Source: Planctomycetota bacterium (GTDB taxonomy: Bacteria; Planctomycetota; Planctomycetia; Gemmatales; Gemmataceae). Taken from it: 54,932 bases of DNA. The notes beneath the pieces are model-generated. The model did no database searches. It was not told the origin of the DNA and saw nothing but the letters and a program-made list of their open reading frames with translations. The position numbers and the translations under genes were made by a program. Shown here one piece after another: positions 35,422 to 43,335 of this stretch; the first letter of the stretch is position 1, and the number at the start of each line of letters is the position of its first letter. The stretch covers positions 1 through 54,932 of the forward strand of contig JAJXWW010000019.1 in the NCBI GenBank assembly GCA_021781415.1. Direction: 5' to 3'.

Positions 35422-36059
35422 CCATTCGTATGCAGCCAGATTACCGACTTTCGATCGCTCAGATCGTTCCCCGTACTGAGGCGGAGGGACCGGGGGTGCG
35501 CTTTGCCCTATGGTTTCAAGGCTGCCCGCTGCGCTGTCCCGGATGCTGTAATCCAGAGATGCTGCCTTTCGAGGGCGGGACTCCGATGGCTCTCGGCGAG
35601 ATCGTGCGGCAGATGGGGCAAGGACTCGAATCGCATGGCATTGAGGGGATCACGCTGCTTGGCGGCGAACCGTTGGCCCATGCTCCTGGGGCAGCCGCGT
35701 TGGCGCGCGCGGCGCGAGAGATCGGGCTATCGGTGATGGTATTTACTGGATATACGCTGGAAGAGGCTCGGCAGATGCCCGATACCGCCGTGGCCGAGTT
35801 GCTGGCGCATACGGATATTCTCGTCGATGGTCCGTATGTCCGCGAGCAACCGGATTCGACGCGGCGCTGGATCGGTTCGACGAATCAGCGCGTCCACTTT
35901 CTCAGCGAACGCTATCGCGCCGACGATCCATGCTGGAGGCAGCCGAACACTTTGGAGATACGACTGCGCGAAGGAGAGCTGGCGGTGAACGGCTTTCCAG
36001 CGCGTTCGGCGGTGGGATTGTGGCGACGGCCCCCTTGGCGAACGCCGCGCGATCCGTAG
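35418..36059 (+). CDS. NrdG-like radical-SAM activating protein
   Basis: 213 residues. QGCPLRCPGCCNPEML contains the CxxxCxxC 4Fe-4S motif (Cys36, Cys40, Cys43). ITLLGGEPLAHAPG is the SAM-contacting GGE block. VMVFTGYTLEEARQM, LVDGPYVREQPDS and WIGSTNQRVHFL are close to NrdG, the activase of anaerobic ribonucleotide reductase. No nrdD partner is nearby. Instead the gene is translationally coupled (ATGA) to rtcA, so it may activate another glycyl-radical or RNA-related enzyme, or be an orphan activase. It is followed after 4 bp by the PH-domain gene. Confidence 0.8.
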   Translation: MTIRMQPDYRLSIAQIVPRTEAEGPGVRFALWFQGCPLRCPGCCNPEMLPFEGGTPMALGEIVRQMGQGLESHGIEGITLLGGEPLAHAPGAAALARAAREIGLSVMVFTGYTLEEARQMPDTAVAELLAHTDILVDGPYVREQPDSTRRWIGSTNQRVHFLSERYRADDPCWRQPNTLEIRLREGELAVNGFPARSAVGLWRRPPWRTPRDP

Positions 36060-36063
36060 GAAA

Positions 36064-36639
36064 ATGATACGACAATCTTCGACCCAACGGAAAATCATTG
36101 CCATGGTTCACGATCTGAGCCAAGATATTGCCCCCTCCGCCAATGGACAACAATCGCCGCGTCAAGCCGTGGCTGGACTCATGCCGCCACAATTGGGCGA
36201 AGCGATGATCCGCGAGGTATGGCCGACGATCCTCGGTGTCTCGTCCGCCGTCGCCGGTCTGTCGGGCAAGCTCATCCGCAGCGTGTTTCTCGCTCCGCTC
36301 GGCTGGATGTTCAACGCCTTGCTGTTCGGGCGCAAATTCGCTCCCTTTCTCTGCCAGCGTTACACGCTCACCAATCGGCGCTTGATGGTGCAACGCGGTT
36401 GGAAGCCCGAACCCGTGCAAGAGATTGCCCTGAAAGACATTGACGACGTGCGCTTGAATGCGGATACTTACGACGCCTTTTATCGCTCCGGCGATTTGCA
36501 GGTAATGTCCGGTGGCAAGGAAGCGCTCTTACTGATCGCCGTGCCGGAACCGGAATCGTTCCGCCATGCCATCGTCAACGCCGTCCGCGCGTGGAGCGGC
36601 ACCGACCACCTCAAAGCGCCGTTCATTGCCGCGAAGTGA
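36064..36639 (+). CDS. Bacterial PH domain (YdbS/YdbT-like) membrane-associated protein
   Basis: 191 residues. A hydrophobic region around residues 50-85 (TILGVSSAVAGLSGKLIRSV, APLGWMFNALLF) should associate with the membrane. The following domain, RYTLTNRRLMVQRGW, then EIALKDIDDVRLNADTYDAF and SGDLQVM, is the bacterial PH_2 domain found in YdbS-type proteins. Function is unknown. The start is the ATG at 36064 with GTAGGAAA; an internal ATG at 36103 is possible. It lies in a tight row with the NrdG-like gene and the LRR gene. Confidence 0.7.
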   Translation: MIRQSSTQRKIIAMVHDLSQDIAPSANGQQSPRQAVAGLMPPQLGEAMIREVWPTILGVSSAVAGLSGKLIRSVFLAPLGWMFNALLFGRKFAPFLCQRYTLTNRRLMVQRGWKPEPVQEIALKDIDDVRLNADTYDAFYRSGDLQVMSGGKEALLLIAVPEPESFRHAIVNAVRAWSGTDHLKAPFIAAK

Positions 36640-36688
36640 TCGGAAGCGAGAGCGCTTCGTCAATCGAACCGCACAGGGAGGTGCGCCG

Positions 36689-37537
36689 GTGAGCCGTCTA
36701 CTCCTCGTGATCGCCTTGGCCACCGCGCTTCTGAGCGCCGGCGCGGCGTGGCTCTGGCTATGGCCCGACGATCCTCAGCGAGCGTTAACGCGCCTCCAAC
36801 AGTTGGGAGGAAAGGTACAACGGGACGAAGGCTCGCCCGATCGCCGCATCGTGCGCATCGACTTGCACGATTGCCCCATCTCCGACGACGATCTATCGGC
36901 TCTCGCCGCTTTTCCGCATCTCCATTATCTGATTTTAACCGGAACGCGCATCCGAGGCGAGGGGTTGAGACATTTGGCGGGGTTGAAGGAACTGCGCGGC
37001 TTGGCGCTGAGCGGCGAGGCGGCGGGCGGCGACGGTTTGCGGCATCTCATCGGGCGCACGAATCTTCAAGAATTGCGCCTGGAAAAAGCGACCCTGACCG
37101 ATGCCGGTTTGAAACACCTCGGCCAGATGATTGCCCTGGAGGGATTGGAGATAGTGGATGTGCCGCTCGATAATGAAGCCCTGTCTCGTTTGACGGCTTT
37201 GGTCAATCTCCAACGATTGACGCTCCATCGTACTGCCGTCAACGACGCCGGACTCGCAGCCCTGGCGCGGCTGCAAAATCTGGAGGAACTGAGCCTGGCT
37301 TCGTCGAGCATCGGGGACACCGGATTGATATACATTAAGAATCTTAAAAATCTTCAAGAGCTAACTCTCGATTGTCCCAAGGTATCCACTGTCGGATTGA
37401 GGCATCTGAAAGCGATGACCCATCTGCGCGAGCTGGATCTAAGCCACGCGCGCATCGCGGATAAGGACGTGCAAGAATTGCGCGACGCTCTTCCGAATAC
37501 GTTCGTCTATCGCACCGAGTCCAACCCTACGGAATGA
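36689..37537 (+). CDS. Leucine-rich repeat protein with N-terminal signal anchor
   Basis: 282 residues from a GTG at 36689, chosen because GGGAGG lies 8 bp upstream and the protein then starts directly with a signal anchor (LLLVIALATALLSAGAAWLW). Residues ~70-275 are at least eight leucine-rich repeats of 23-25 residues, for example LTDAGLKHLGQMIALEGLEI and VNDAGLAALARLQNLEELSL. The (N/D)xGLxxL spacing resembles GALA/RI-type bacterial LRRs. It should display a protein-binding solenoid outside the inner membrane. The ligand is unknown. It is probably the last gene of the rtcA run. Confidence 0.8.
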   Translation: MSRLLLVIALATALLSAGAAWLWLWPDDPQRALTRLQQLGGKVQRDEGSPDRRIVRIDLHDCPISDDDLSALAAFPHLHYLILTGTRIRGEGLRHLAGLKELRGLALSGEAAGGDGLRHLIGRTNLQELRLEKATLTDAGLKHLGQMIALEGLEIVDVPLDNEALSRLTALVNLQRLTLHRTAVNDAGLAALARLQNLEELSLASSSIGDTGLIYIKNLKNLQELTLDCPKVSTVGLRHLKAMTHLRELDLSHARIADKDVQELRDALPNTFVYRTESNPTE

Positions 37538-37568
37538 TCGCAAGACTTCGCCCCGAAGCCACGAGAAC

Positions 37569-38327
37569 TCAACCCTGCGCTCGCGCTAGCACGGCGACGA
37601 CGACGCGCTTCGCTCCCGCCGCCACGAGTGCCTTGCTCGCCTCGCCGACGGTGGCTCCGGTGGTCATAACATCATCGACGAGCAAGATCGAACGTCCTCT
37701 TATGGATTGACCCGAACGCGCGCGGAACGCGCCGCGCACGTTGGCCTTGCGCCCCGAAGGCGTTTGCAGGTATTGGCGCGGCGTATGGCGCACGCGCCGC
37801 AGCAACGTAGGACACTGCGGCACGCGCAAGACGGTTGCCAGACCGCGACAGAGCGCGGCGCTCTGGTTGTAGCCGCGACTCCAGCGGCGCAGCCAATGCA
37901 AAGGAACCGGCACGAGGACATCGACTCCCAATCCCGAAATGCGATCCGCCGCCTCTCTAGCCCAGTATTCGCCGACCAACTCCGCTAGAATCTCGCTGCG
38001 TTGATTCTTCAAGCGGAGAACGACTTCTTGCAGCAGGCCGGCATAGGGACCGAGACGAAGCGTTTGCTCGAACGCGAATGCCTCTTTCCGGCAGGCGACG
38101 CAGCGACCCTCCACGACGGCGTAAGGCCCCACGGTTCCACCACAACGCGGACAATTCGGATATGGATCGTGGAAGAGGCCGTGTCGACAGTCGAAGCAAA
38201 AATGCTCGACCGAGGACGGAAGCATCCGACCGCAAAGCAGACAGCAGCCCGGATAGAGCAAATCGCGCGCGCCGCGCAAAAGGTTGAGGCCGAGGTCTTT
38301 CACATTATGGAAATAGTCCATCGCCAC
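37569..38327 (-). CDS. comF: ComF-family phosphoribosyltransferase-fold protein
   Basis: 252 residues. The N-terminal double zinc ribbon has GCCLLCGRMLP, then FCFDCRHG, NCPRCGG and RCVACRK (eight cysteines in four pairs). The C-terminal PRTase-like domain has VDVLVPVPLHWLRRWSRGYN and the PRPP loop LLVDDVMTTGATVGEASKAL. ComF proteins act in natural DNA uptake or recombination-linked processing in many bacteria. It begins 6 bp after the sigma-factor gene and appears to be the third gene of a phosphatase-sigma-ComF unit. Confidence 0.85.
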   Translation of the reverse strand: MAMDYFHNVKDLGLNLLRGARDLLYPGCCLLCGRMLPSSVEHFCFDCRHGLFHDPYPNCPRCGGTVGPYAVVEGRCVACRKEAFAFEQTLRLGPYAGLLQEVVLRLKNQRSEILAELVGEYWAREAADRISGLGVDVLVPVPLHWLRRWSRGYNQSAALCRGLATVLRVPQCPTLLRRVRHTPRQYLQTPSGRKANVRGAFRARSGQSIRGRSILLVDDVMTTGATVGEASKALVAAGAKRVVVAVLARAQG

Positions 38328-38333
38328 GGTCTC

Positions 38334-38870
38334 TCACTCGGAAAGTTCCTCGCGAAGGCGGTCGAGCATCTCGGCCAGCCAGTAATGCACCGTGCGCAGC
38401 GATTTGCCGCACTTCCGCGCGATCTCCTCGCGCCGTTGTCCTTTCGTCCAGCCATTCCAAACCAATTGCCATTCCGGGGGAAATCGAGAGACAATTTGCT
38501 CGATGCGTTCGATGGTCTCGCGGTCGGGGGCTTGCGGGCGCTCGTCGGCTACTTCCTCCAGCGGCAAGCGCCGCATGGGATCGGGCAAGCGGCTGAGATC
38601 GATGGCGCGGCGAGCGGCGACGACCGCCAACCATTTGCAAAACGGACAGCGTTCCTCCCATTTGTTGAGATTGCCGAACACGCGCAAGAAAATGGCCTGG
38701 CAGGCATCGTCCCAGTCTTCGCGTCGATTGTTTCCCAAGACGCGCTGCACGATGCTCCGCACCAGCGACGCGAACTTGCGCGCCAAGGCATCCCCCGCCT
38801 CGCGGTCGCCCGCTTGAAAGGCGTGAACCTTGGCGGCGCAGTTGTCCGGCGGACAATCACACTGGAACAT
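38334..38870 (-). CDS. ECF-like RNA polymerase sigma factor
   Basis: 178 residues from the ATG at 38870, overlapping the phosphatase gene by 14 bp; longer in-frame starts lie deep within the phosphatase. Region 2 has GDALARKFASLVRSIVQRVL, then DWDDACQAIFLRVFGNLNKW and CKWLAVVAARRAIDLSR. Region 4 has ERIEQIVSRFPPEWQLVWNG, RREEIARKCGKSLRTVHYWL (helix-turn-helix) and AEMLDRLREEL. Extra cysteines (FQCDCPPDNC at the start, RCPFCKW in region 2) may bind metal or sense redox. No anti-sigma factor is encoded in the window. Confidence 0.85.
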   Translation of the reverse strand: MFQCDCPPDNCAAKVHAFQAGDREAGDALARKFASLVRSIVQRVLGNNRREDWDDACQAIFLRVFGNLNKWEERCPFCKWLAVVAARRAIDLSRLPDPMRRLPLEEVADERPQAPDRETIERIEQIVSRFPPEWQLVWNGWTKGQRREEIARKCGKSLRTVHYWLAEMLDRLREELSE

Positions 38871-39888
38871 CGTTGTTTCCGTTGACGGTTCGATCGCGGC
38901 GCAGAATCCGCACCATCGTGATGTCATCCTTCTGCGTCGTTCGCTTCAGGGCCTGTTGCAGAAGCTCGTTCACTCGTTCGAAGAGATCGGTCCCCTTTCC
39001 GTCGGGCGGCAGAGTTTCGACAATCTCGACGGGGCGATCCTCGTGCAGCTGATCGAAGAGGCCGTCGGTGGCCAGCACGAGTTGATCGCCTTCTTGCAGC
39101 GTCCAGGTTCGTTGATCGTCGGCGCAAGGTCGGATCAATCCCAGCCAGCCGCCGCGCAGTTTGAGCAGTGTCGGTCGACCGAACCGACCTCGGACGAGCA
39201 GCAGACGCGACCCTCCGGCCGGCGCGACGACAACTTCTCCTTCCGGTCGCAGACAAACCAGAGTGCATTCAGCATATACTCCATCGGGAAGACAATCCGA
39301 CAGGAGATCGTGCATCGTGGCCAGTAGCTCCACGGGCGTCGTGGGATGCGCGTCCCAACAGCGCCGCCACACATCGGGCAAGGCACTGGCCAACAGGTAA
39401 GCGTGGTAGCCGTGTCCGGTGATGTCGGCGAGCAAAACCCACAGCGAACCGTCCGCCGACTCTCTCCCGCCGATCCAGTCGCCGCCGAACCAGGCATCGC
39501 CGACGCGCTCGTAGGGCAGAAATAAGATGCGGCTTTCGTAGCACGGCGACGGGGGGAGCGCTGCGGAGGTTCGCAAGTTCGAGGAGGGCCGACTGTGCGG
39601 CTGCGAAGCGAGCTTGGCAACGTGCAGCAATACGGAAGCTCGGAAGGCAGGCCAATCGAGTGGAGAAAACGAGGCATCGGGGCGCGTGCGCAGATAGGTT
39701 TCGGCGACGTGCAGCGCATTGCGCGTCAGAGTTTCCCCTCCGTGGTCGAGACGAAAGCGCGACCGCAAATCGTCCATCAGTCGAGACAGAGGGGCTTTGA
39801 GCAGTTCGCGCAGTTGCACGCGGGCGTCGTCGTCGCGCCGCTGCAATGCCTCGACTAAATGTCGTGGAGTGGAATATCGCCGCGCCAT
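38857..39888 (-). CDS. SpoIIE/PP2C-type serine/threonine phosphatase
   Basis: 343 residues. Residues ~1-105 are a helical Arg-rich module. The phosphatase domain begins near FGGDWIGGRESADGSLWVLL. LLADITGHGYHAYLLASALP carries the first metal aspartate. LVLATDGLFDQLHEDR and TQKDDITMVRILRR hold the later aspartates, all in the expected order. SpoIIE-like phosphatases typically dephosphorylate anti-anti-sigma factors in partner-switching systems. The gene overlaps the sigma factor gene by 14 bp, suggesting that they act in one pathway. The first helix module may sense a signal or bind a partner. Confidence 0.85.
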   Translation of the reverse strand: MARRYSTPRHLVEALQRRDDDARVQLRELLKAPLSRLMDDLRSRFRLDHGGETLTRNALHVAETYLRTRPDASFSPLDWPAFRASVLLHVAKLASQPHSRPSSNLRTSAALPPSPCYESRILFLPYERVGDAWFGGDWIGGRESADGSLWVLLADITGHGYHAYLLASALPDVWRRCWDAHPTTPVELLATMHDLLSDCLPDGVYAECTLVCLRPEGEVVVAPAGGSRLLLVRGRFGRPTLLKLRGGWLGLIRPCADDQRTWTLQEGDQLVLATDGLFDQLHEDRPVEIVETLPPDGKGTDLFERVNELLQQALKRTTQKDDITMVRILRRDRTVNGNNDVPV

Positions 39889-39981
39889 GTCCCTGCCCTA
39901 ATCCGTAGGAGCCGCATTCCCGTTCGGTTAGGACATTGTAGGGGAGATTGGCGCGGAGCGAGGGGGGGTTCCAACACGGAA

Positions 39982-41553
39982 TCAGCGGCGCGGCGAGGAC
40001 AGCGCGGCGCGGCTGGATTCGTTCTCCAGACTGCGCAGCCACCGCGTTTCGAGGTCGTTGAAATCGCGGAAGTCGTAGTGTCGTTGGAGCGCCTTCTCCC
40101 AACCGCTCTCAAGCCCGTCGCGGACGAAGTGCGCGAAAGTTCGTGGGCCGCCCTTTTGAGCGCAGAGATAGTCGACGAGGGAGACACTTTGGACGTAAAA
40201 CGGTGTCACGCGGGTCGAGAAACCTTTCATCTTCATCAATTCCGCGACCGGGAATAACTCGCGCTGTCCATGAATGAGCGGCGCTTTTTTCAGATAGCGG
40301 TCGATCTTTTCGCGCGGCTCACTGAGGATCGCCATGCCTTCGTCGGCCCAGGACGGTAAATCGCGCTCGCCGAATCGCCCGGCCAAGACGGCGTGCGTCG
40401 TCTCGTGCGGCAGAATGTGCGTCAGCAGTTCGGCTTGCTCGCAATGGAGTTCGATTTTGCGCTCGAGGACGCGAACGGGATTGAACTCCATTTTAAGAGT
40501 CGAATGCCCCGGCGAGGTCGAGGACTGTCCGGTTTGACGAGCAAACAACTCGGCCGTGGGATAGAGAAAGATGGTGCATTTGGGATTCCATGCCGGCGCG
40601 TCTTCGCCGAACCATTTTCGACTTGCCAAGGCGCGCGTCGTCTCGGCGACCCGCGCCGCCTGTTCGGCGCGCTCGCGCGAGCCGTGGTAAATGACGCGGA
40701 AGTTCGTCGATTCCACCTCCGGCCAATTCTTTCCCTGAGCCGGAACGTGGCGTAATTCGATGCGCCGCTCTCCAATCGCGCGCAACAATTCCTTGCCCTG
40801 TCGTTGAAGCTCGGTCGAGGTACTCAGCGAGAGAGCGGCGAGTGTCTCCCTTTCGGCGTCGGCGGGCGGCGGCCAACCGCTCTTATTCAACAATTCGGTA
40901 GCCATCGAAAGTTTACAATAGGCCCACAGTTCGCGGTACGGAGCCACCGATTGAGGCTCGACGCGATTGGCTTCGTCGAAGAGGCGATTGGCGGCGGCGT
41001 AGTTCTTCCCCTCAAACTCGTGCCGCGCGCGGTCGAGAGGCGAATCCTTGGTGGCGGTTCGCGTCTTGTTTTCGTCGGCGAAGGGGTCGGGTTCGTCCGG
41101 CATCTGCGGCCGCGCGGTATACGAGGGAGTGGGGCGGGGCGGAGGCGTGTTCGGCACGGTCTGCGCCGCCAAGGTCGAAGTCATCGGCGCGGCGGCGGCG
41201 ACGCGGTCGGCCTTTTGCTCAATATGGTATCCCGGATCGAGTATTTTCAGGCGTTCGCGGTAGGTCCGCGCCTCGGCGGAGCGATTGCTCCGCTGCAATT
41301 CGAGGACATAGCCTCGGTACGCTTCTCGGAGGGCATTGAGGTAGTCTCGGCTGCCGTCCGCGCGCGCGATCTCCTTTTCCAGACAGAAGACGGCGGCCTG
41401 ATATTCGCCGCGCTGCAAATTATCGCGGCCTTGTTGGAGTGCCGTCTGGACGGCAAGCTGCGTGCGCAGTTTGCTCTCGGCGTCCTCGCCGCGAACCGGG
41501 TTCAGTATCAGAAAAACGGCGCACAGCGAGGCAATCCGCCCGATCCGGACCAT
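39982..41553 (-). CDS. Secreted peptidase-MA-like metalloprotease with TPR-like region
   Basis: 523 residues from the ATG at 41553 (AAGGAAG upstream); an ATG at 41610 adds 19 residues. A signal peptide (IASLCAVFLILNPVRG) is followed by TPR-like helices (ALQQGRDNLQRGEYQAAVFC, DRARHEFEGKNYAAANRLFD) with a Pro-rich linker between. The catalytic domain has ILPHETTHAVLAGRFG (HETTH at 383-387) and WADEGMAILSE (Glu405 of DEG), the gluzincin pattern of peptidase MA-like proteins. It should be a zinc peptidase acting outside the cytoplasm. The target is not known. No neighbours are co-directional within 90 bp. Confidence 0.8.
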   Translation of the reverse strand: MVRIGRIASLCAVFLILNPVRGEDAESKLRTQLAVQTALQQGRDNLQRGEYQAAVFCLEKEIARADGSRDYLNALREAYRGYVLELQRSNRSAEARTYRERLKILDPGYHIEQKADRVAAAAPMTSTLAAQTVPNTPPPRPTPSYTARPQMPDEPDPFADENKTRTATKDSPLDRARHEFEGKNYAAANRLFDEANRVEPQSVAPYRELWAYCKLSMATELLNKSGWPPPADAERETLAALSLSTSTELQRQGKELLRAIGERRIELRHVPAQGKNWPEVESTNFRVIYHGSRERAEQAARVAETTRALASRKWFGEDAPAWNPKCTIFLYPTAELFARQTGQSSTSPGHSTLKMEFNPVRVLERKIELHCEQAELLTHILPHETTHAVLAGRFGERDLPSWADEGMAILSEPREKIDRYLKKAPLIHGQRELFPVAELMKMKGFSTRVTPFYVQSVSLVDYLCAQKGGPRTFAHFVRDGLESGWEKALQRHYDFRDFNDLETRWLRSLENESSRAALSSPRR

Positions 41554-41831
41554 AAGATAGCTTCCTTGCCATGGGTCTGGAAGATGTCGGCGCGTGAGCA
41601 TCCCCGGCACGCCGCGCTCCGCGCGAACGGCTACCGGCGATTAGGACGAAGGGAGCGAGACAAATCGAGAGCGGAATTTCAAGCAGCACTCACGCGGTTG
41701 CTTCCGAGATGACGGCAGACGTTGCGGGCGTCTGACTCGCGGCTCGCCCTCCTGGTAAGCCTCTCGGACGCGAACGGGGGTAACGTAGACGGAAGTGTCG
41801 AAACTTGCAAGACGAGGTTTCGAGACGGGTT
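41554..41831. other. Spacer before the carB relic region
   Basis: About 278 bp, the divergent region between the metalloprotease and the first carB relic. Small frames are present on both strands, but none has a recognisable domain or good ribosome site. No convincing promoter was found. Confidence 0.35.
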
Positions 41832-42075
41832 CTCCGCGCCTCTTGGATGCCATCCCTTCCGCCATAAGACGAGGAACAATCGAGTTCCCGGATGCGCACG
41901 ACCACGAGGAAGCACATACACATGCCGAAATGCGACGACCCGCACAAGATTCTGCTTATCGGCTCTGGATCTATCGTCATCGGTCAGGCGTGCGAGAGGC
42001 CGTCCCCAAAGCCCCCCTCGCCCCTGTAGTCAGGGGAGAGGGGCTTTGGGGACGGCCTCTGAGTTCGACTATGGC
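41832..42075 (+). pseudogene. carB 5' relic, copy 1 (leader plus ~28 codons, interrupted by a palindrome)
   Basis: From 41832 the sequence resembles the leader of the real carB (CTTGGATGC, CCATAAGA, CACGAGGAAGCACATACAC), then ATG at 41922. The encoded start [20 protein letters not shown] differs from real CarB at four of its first 17 positions, so it is decayed. A 66-bp palindrome (41995-42060) is inserted after codon 25. After it the frame-equivalent GAGTTCGACTAT resumes, and similarity ends near 42075. The minus-strand mazF-like gene takes its stop codon (TAG, 42069-42071) from this remnant, so the junction lies here. Confidence 0.85.
41995..42060 (+). repeat. 66-bp palindrome inserted in the carB relic
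   Basis: Perfect 21-bp outer arms (AGAGGCCGTCCCCAAAGCCC...) plus imperfect inner arms around TGTAGTC. GAG occurs on both sides of the insertion where intact carB has it once, an apparent 3-bp target duplication. The outer end AGAGGCCGTCC is shared with the 145-bp copy at 8836, so this is a short member of that family. Confidence 0.85.
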
Positions 42076-42413
42076 GCGATCCGAGTTAAGATGTCCAACA
42101 ATTGGCGACCCGGTACGATACCCGCGCATCCCTGAATTTTGTCCACGCGCACCCTTTCCATCCATGTGCAGACTGCGGCACAGCGTTCCTTTAATCCGGT
42201 GCGCGGATGTCCCCTGTGATCCCAGGGCAGTTCGACTCGATCCTCGGACGGAGTAGCGTCGAGCCGCGTGGAGATGGCGACAACCCAGACTTCGCCGTCG
42301 GCTTCTATCTCCGCGTCGGGCGTCACAATCACTGCCGGACGGCACTTGCGGTTGCGATTTTGCGGATCGAGCAGTTCGACCCAGACAATTCTTCCACGGC
42401 AAAACGCTGTCAC
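42069..42413 (-). CDS. PemK/MazF-family toxin (predicted endoribonuclease)
   Basis: 114 residues, the normal length. RGRIVWVELLDPQNRNRKCR and PAVIVTPD are the core of the PemK/MazF fold, followed by VVAISTRLDAT and VELPWDHRGHPRTGLKERCA, with VDKIQGCAGIV near the end. These proteins are typically sequence-specific mRNA endonucleases controlled by a partner antitoxin. The partner is probably the gene 12 bp upstream in the same operon. The last codons and stop overlap the carB copy 1 remnant, so the end may have been set by the integration event. Confidence 0.85.
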   Translation of the reverse strand: MTAFCRGRIVWVELLDPQNRNRKCRPAVIVTPDAEIEADGEVWVVAISTRLDATPSEDRVELPWDHRGHPRTGLKERCAAVCTWMERVRVDKIQGCAGIVPGRQLLDILTRIAP

Positions 42414-42425
42414 GGCATTTTCCCG

Positions 42426-42932
42426 TTAGAACGGTTTTCCCTCTTCCGAATACCATGACGCCGATGGTCGGCGTTGCGATCCCACGCGCTCAAGATCTCT
42501 CGCGTTCAAGGGATAATCGCGCGCTGCCAAATCTTCCAGGTCTTCCGCCGTTAGCCAGCGATCGAGTACCCGCGTCTTGAATCGCTCCATGTCGGCGAGT
42601 TCCGACAAGAGAAGATCCGGCTCCGGTTGTTGCGATTCGTCTTCTTTGTGGTATTGGTCGATTAGGAGGTGAGCCTGCCGGAGTAAGGCGAATCGCTTTG
42701 CATGTCTCTCCAGCAAGCGTGGCCGCTCCGCTTGCATCGCTTCGGTTTGTCCGTTGGCGACGTTGACGACGATCTGCCGCCAAACCGTCTCAAACCAGTT
42801 CGCCGTGCCTTGCATCCGTACCGCGATTCGGCCTACGTCGCGCTGGATGCCGCGCAAATCGTCCCGAACCCGCTCGAGGCACTCCGCAAGCTCCTCCGTA
42901 TTTTCTCGCTCCAGCAACAGGTCTCCTGGCAT
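42426..42932 (-). CDS. Unknown protein upstream of the MazF-like toxin, candidate antitoxin
   Basis: 168 residues. It is charged and mostly helical, with a heptad-like N-terminus (RENTEELAECLERVRDDLRG) that could form a coiled coil. A middle block NVANGQTEAMQAERPRLLER and a C-terminal AEDLEDLAARDYPLNARDLE follow. The C-terminal SASWYSEEGKPF is acidic and aromatic, the type of tail that wraps toxins in known pairs. I recognise no family. The 12-bp gap to the toxin gene and shared strand suggest one transcript. Its greater length than usual MazE-type antitoxins makes a different role possible. Confidence 0.5.
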   Translation of the reverse strand: MPGDLLLERENTEELAECLERVRDDLRGIQRDVGRIAVRMQGTANWFETVWRQIVVNVANGQTEAMQAERPRLLERHAKRFALLRQAHLLIDQYHKEDESQQPEPDLLLSELADMERFKTRVLDRWLTAEDLEDLAARDYPLNARDLERVGSQRRPSASWYSEEGKPF

Positions 42933-43029
42933 TCTCGCTCCTCCTTCAAGCCCGGCCTTTGGGACGGCACTTTTGAAGTCCTAGGACGCATTTTTATTTT
43001 ATCACGTTGCAGTCTCTCTTACGACTGGC

Positions 43030-43287
43030 TCTCCGCCTCTTGGATGCAGCCCCTTCCGCCATAAGATGAAGAGCAACCGACACGTTGGCCTTCACGACCA
43101 CGAGGAAGCACGCACACATGCCGCGACGCGACGACTTGCACAAAATTCTGCTCATCGGCTCTGGACCCATTGTCATCGGTCAGGCGTGTGAGTTCGACTA
43201 TTCCGGCACGCAGGCGTGCAAAACGCTGCGCGAGGAGGGCTATACCGTCGTTCTCGTCAACTCGAATCCCGCCACGATAATGACTGA
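43030..43287 (+). pseudogene. carB 5' relic, copy 2 (leader plus 56 codons)
   Basis: A leader like those of the other copies (CTCTTGGATGC, CCATAAGATGA, CACGAGGAAGCACGCACAC) precedes an ATG at 43118. The first 56 codons match CarB except for Ala36 to Thr. Of 16 codon differences from the intact copy, 15 are synonymous. Only one lies in codons 1-21. After codon 56 the similarity stops and an unrelated tail runs to a stop at 43349-43351, so a ~77-residue peptide could still be made. The likely -10 (AGCAAC) is worse than in copy 3. The ribosome site is intact. Confidence 0.9.
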
Positions 43288-43335
43288 ATCGACGCGGCAA
43301 GCGGGGAACGGCTTCCGCTTGAATTCGTCGAGCAA

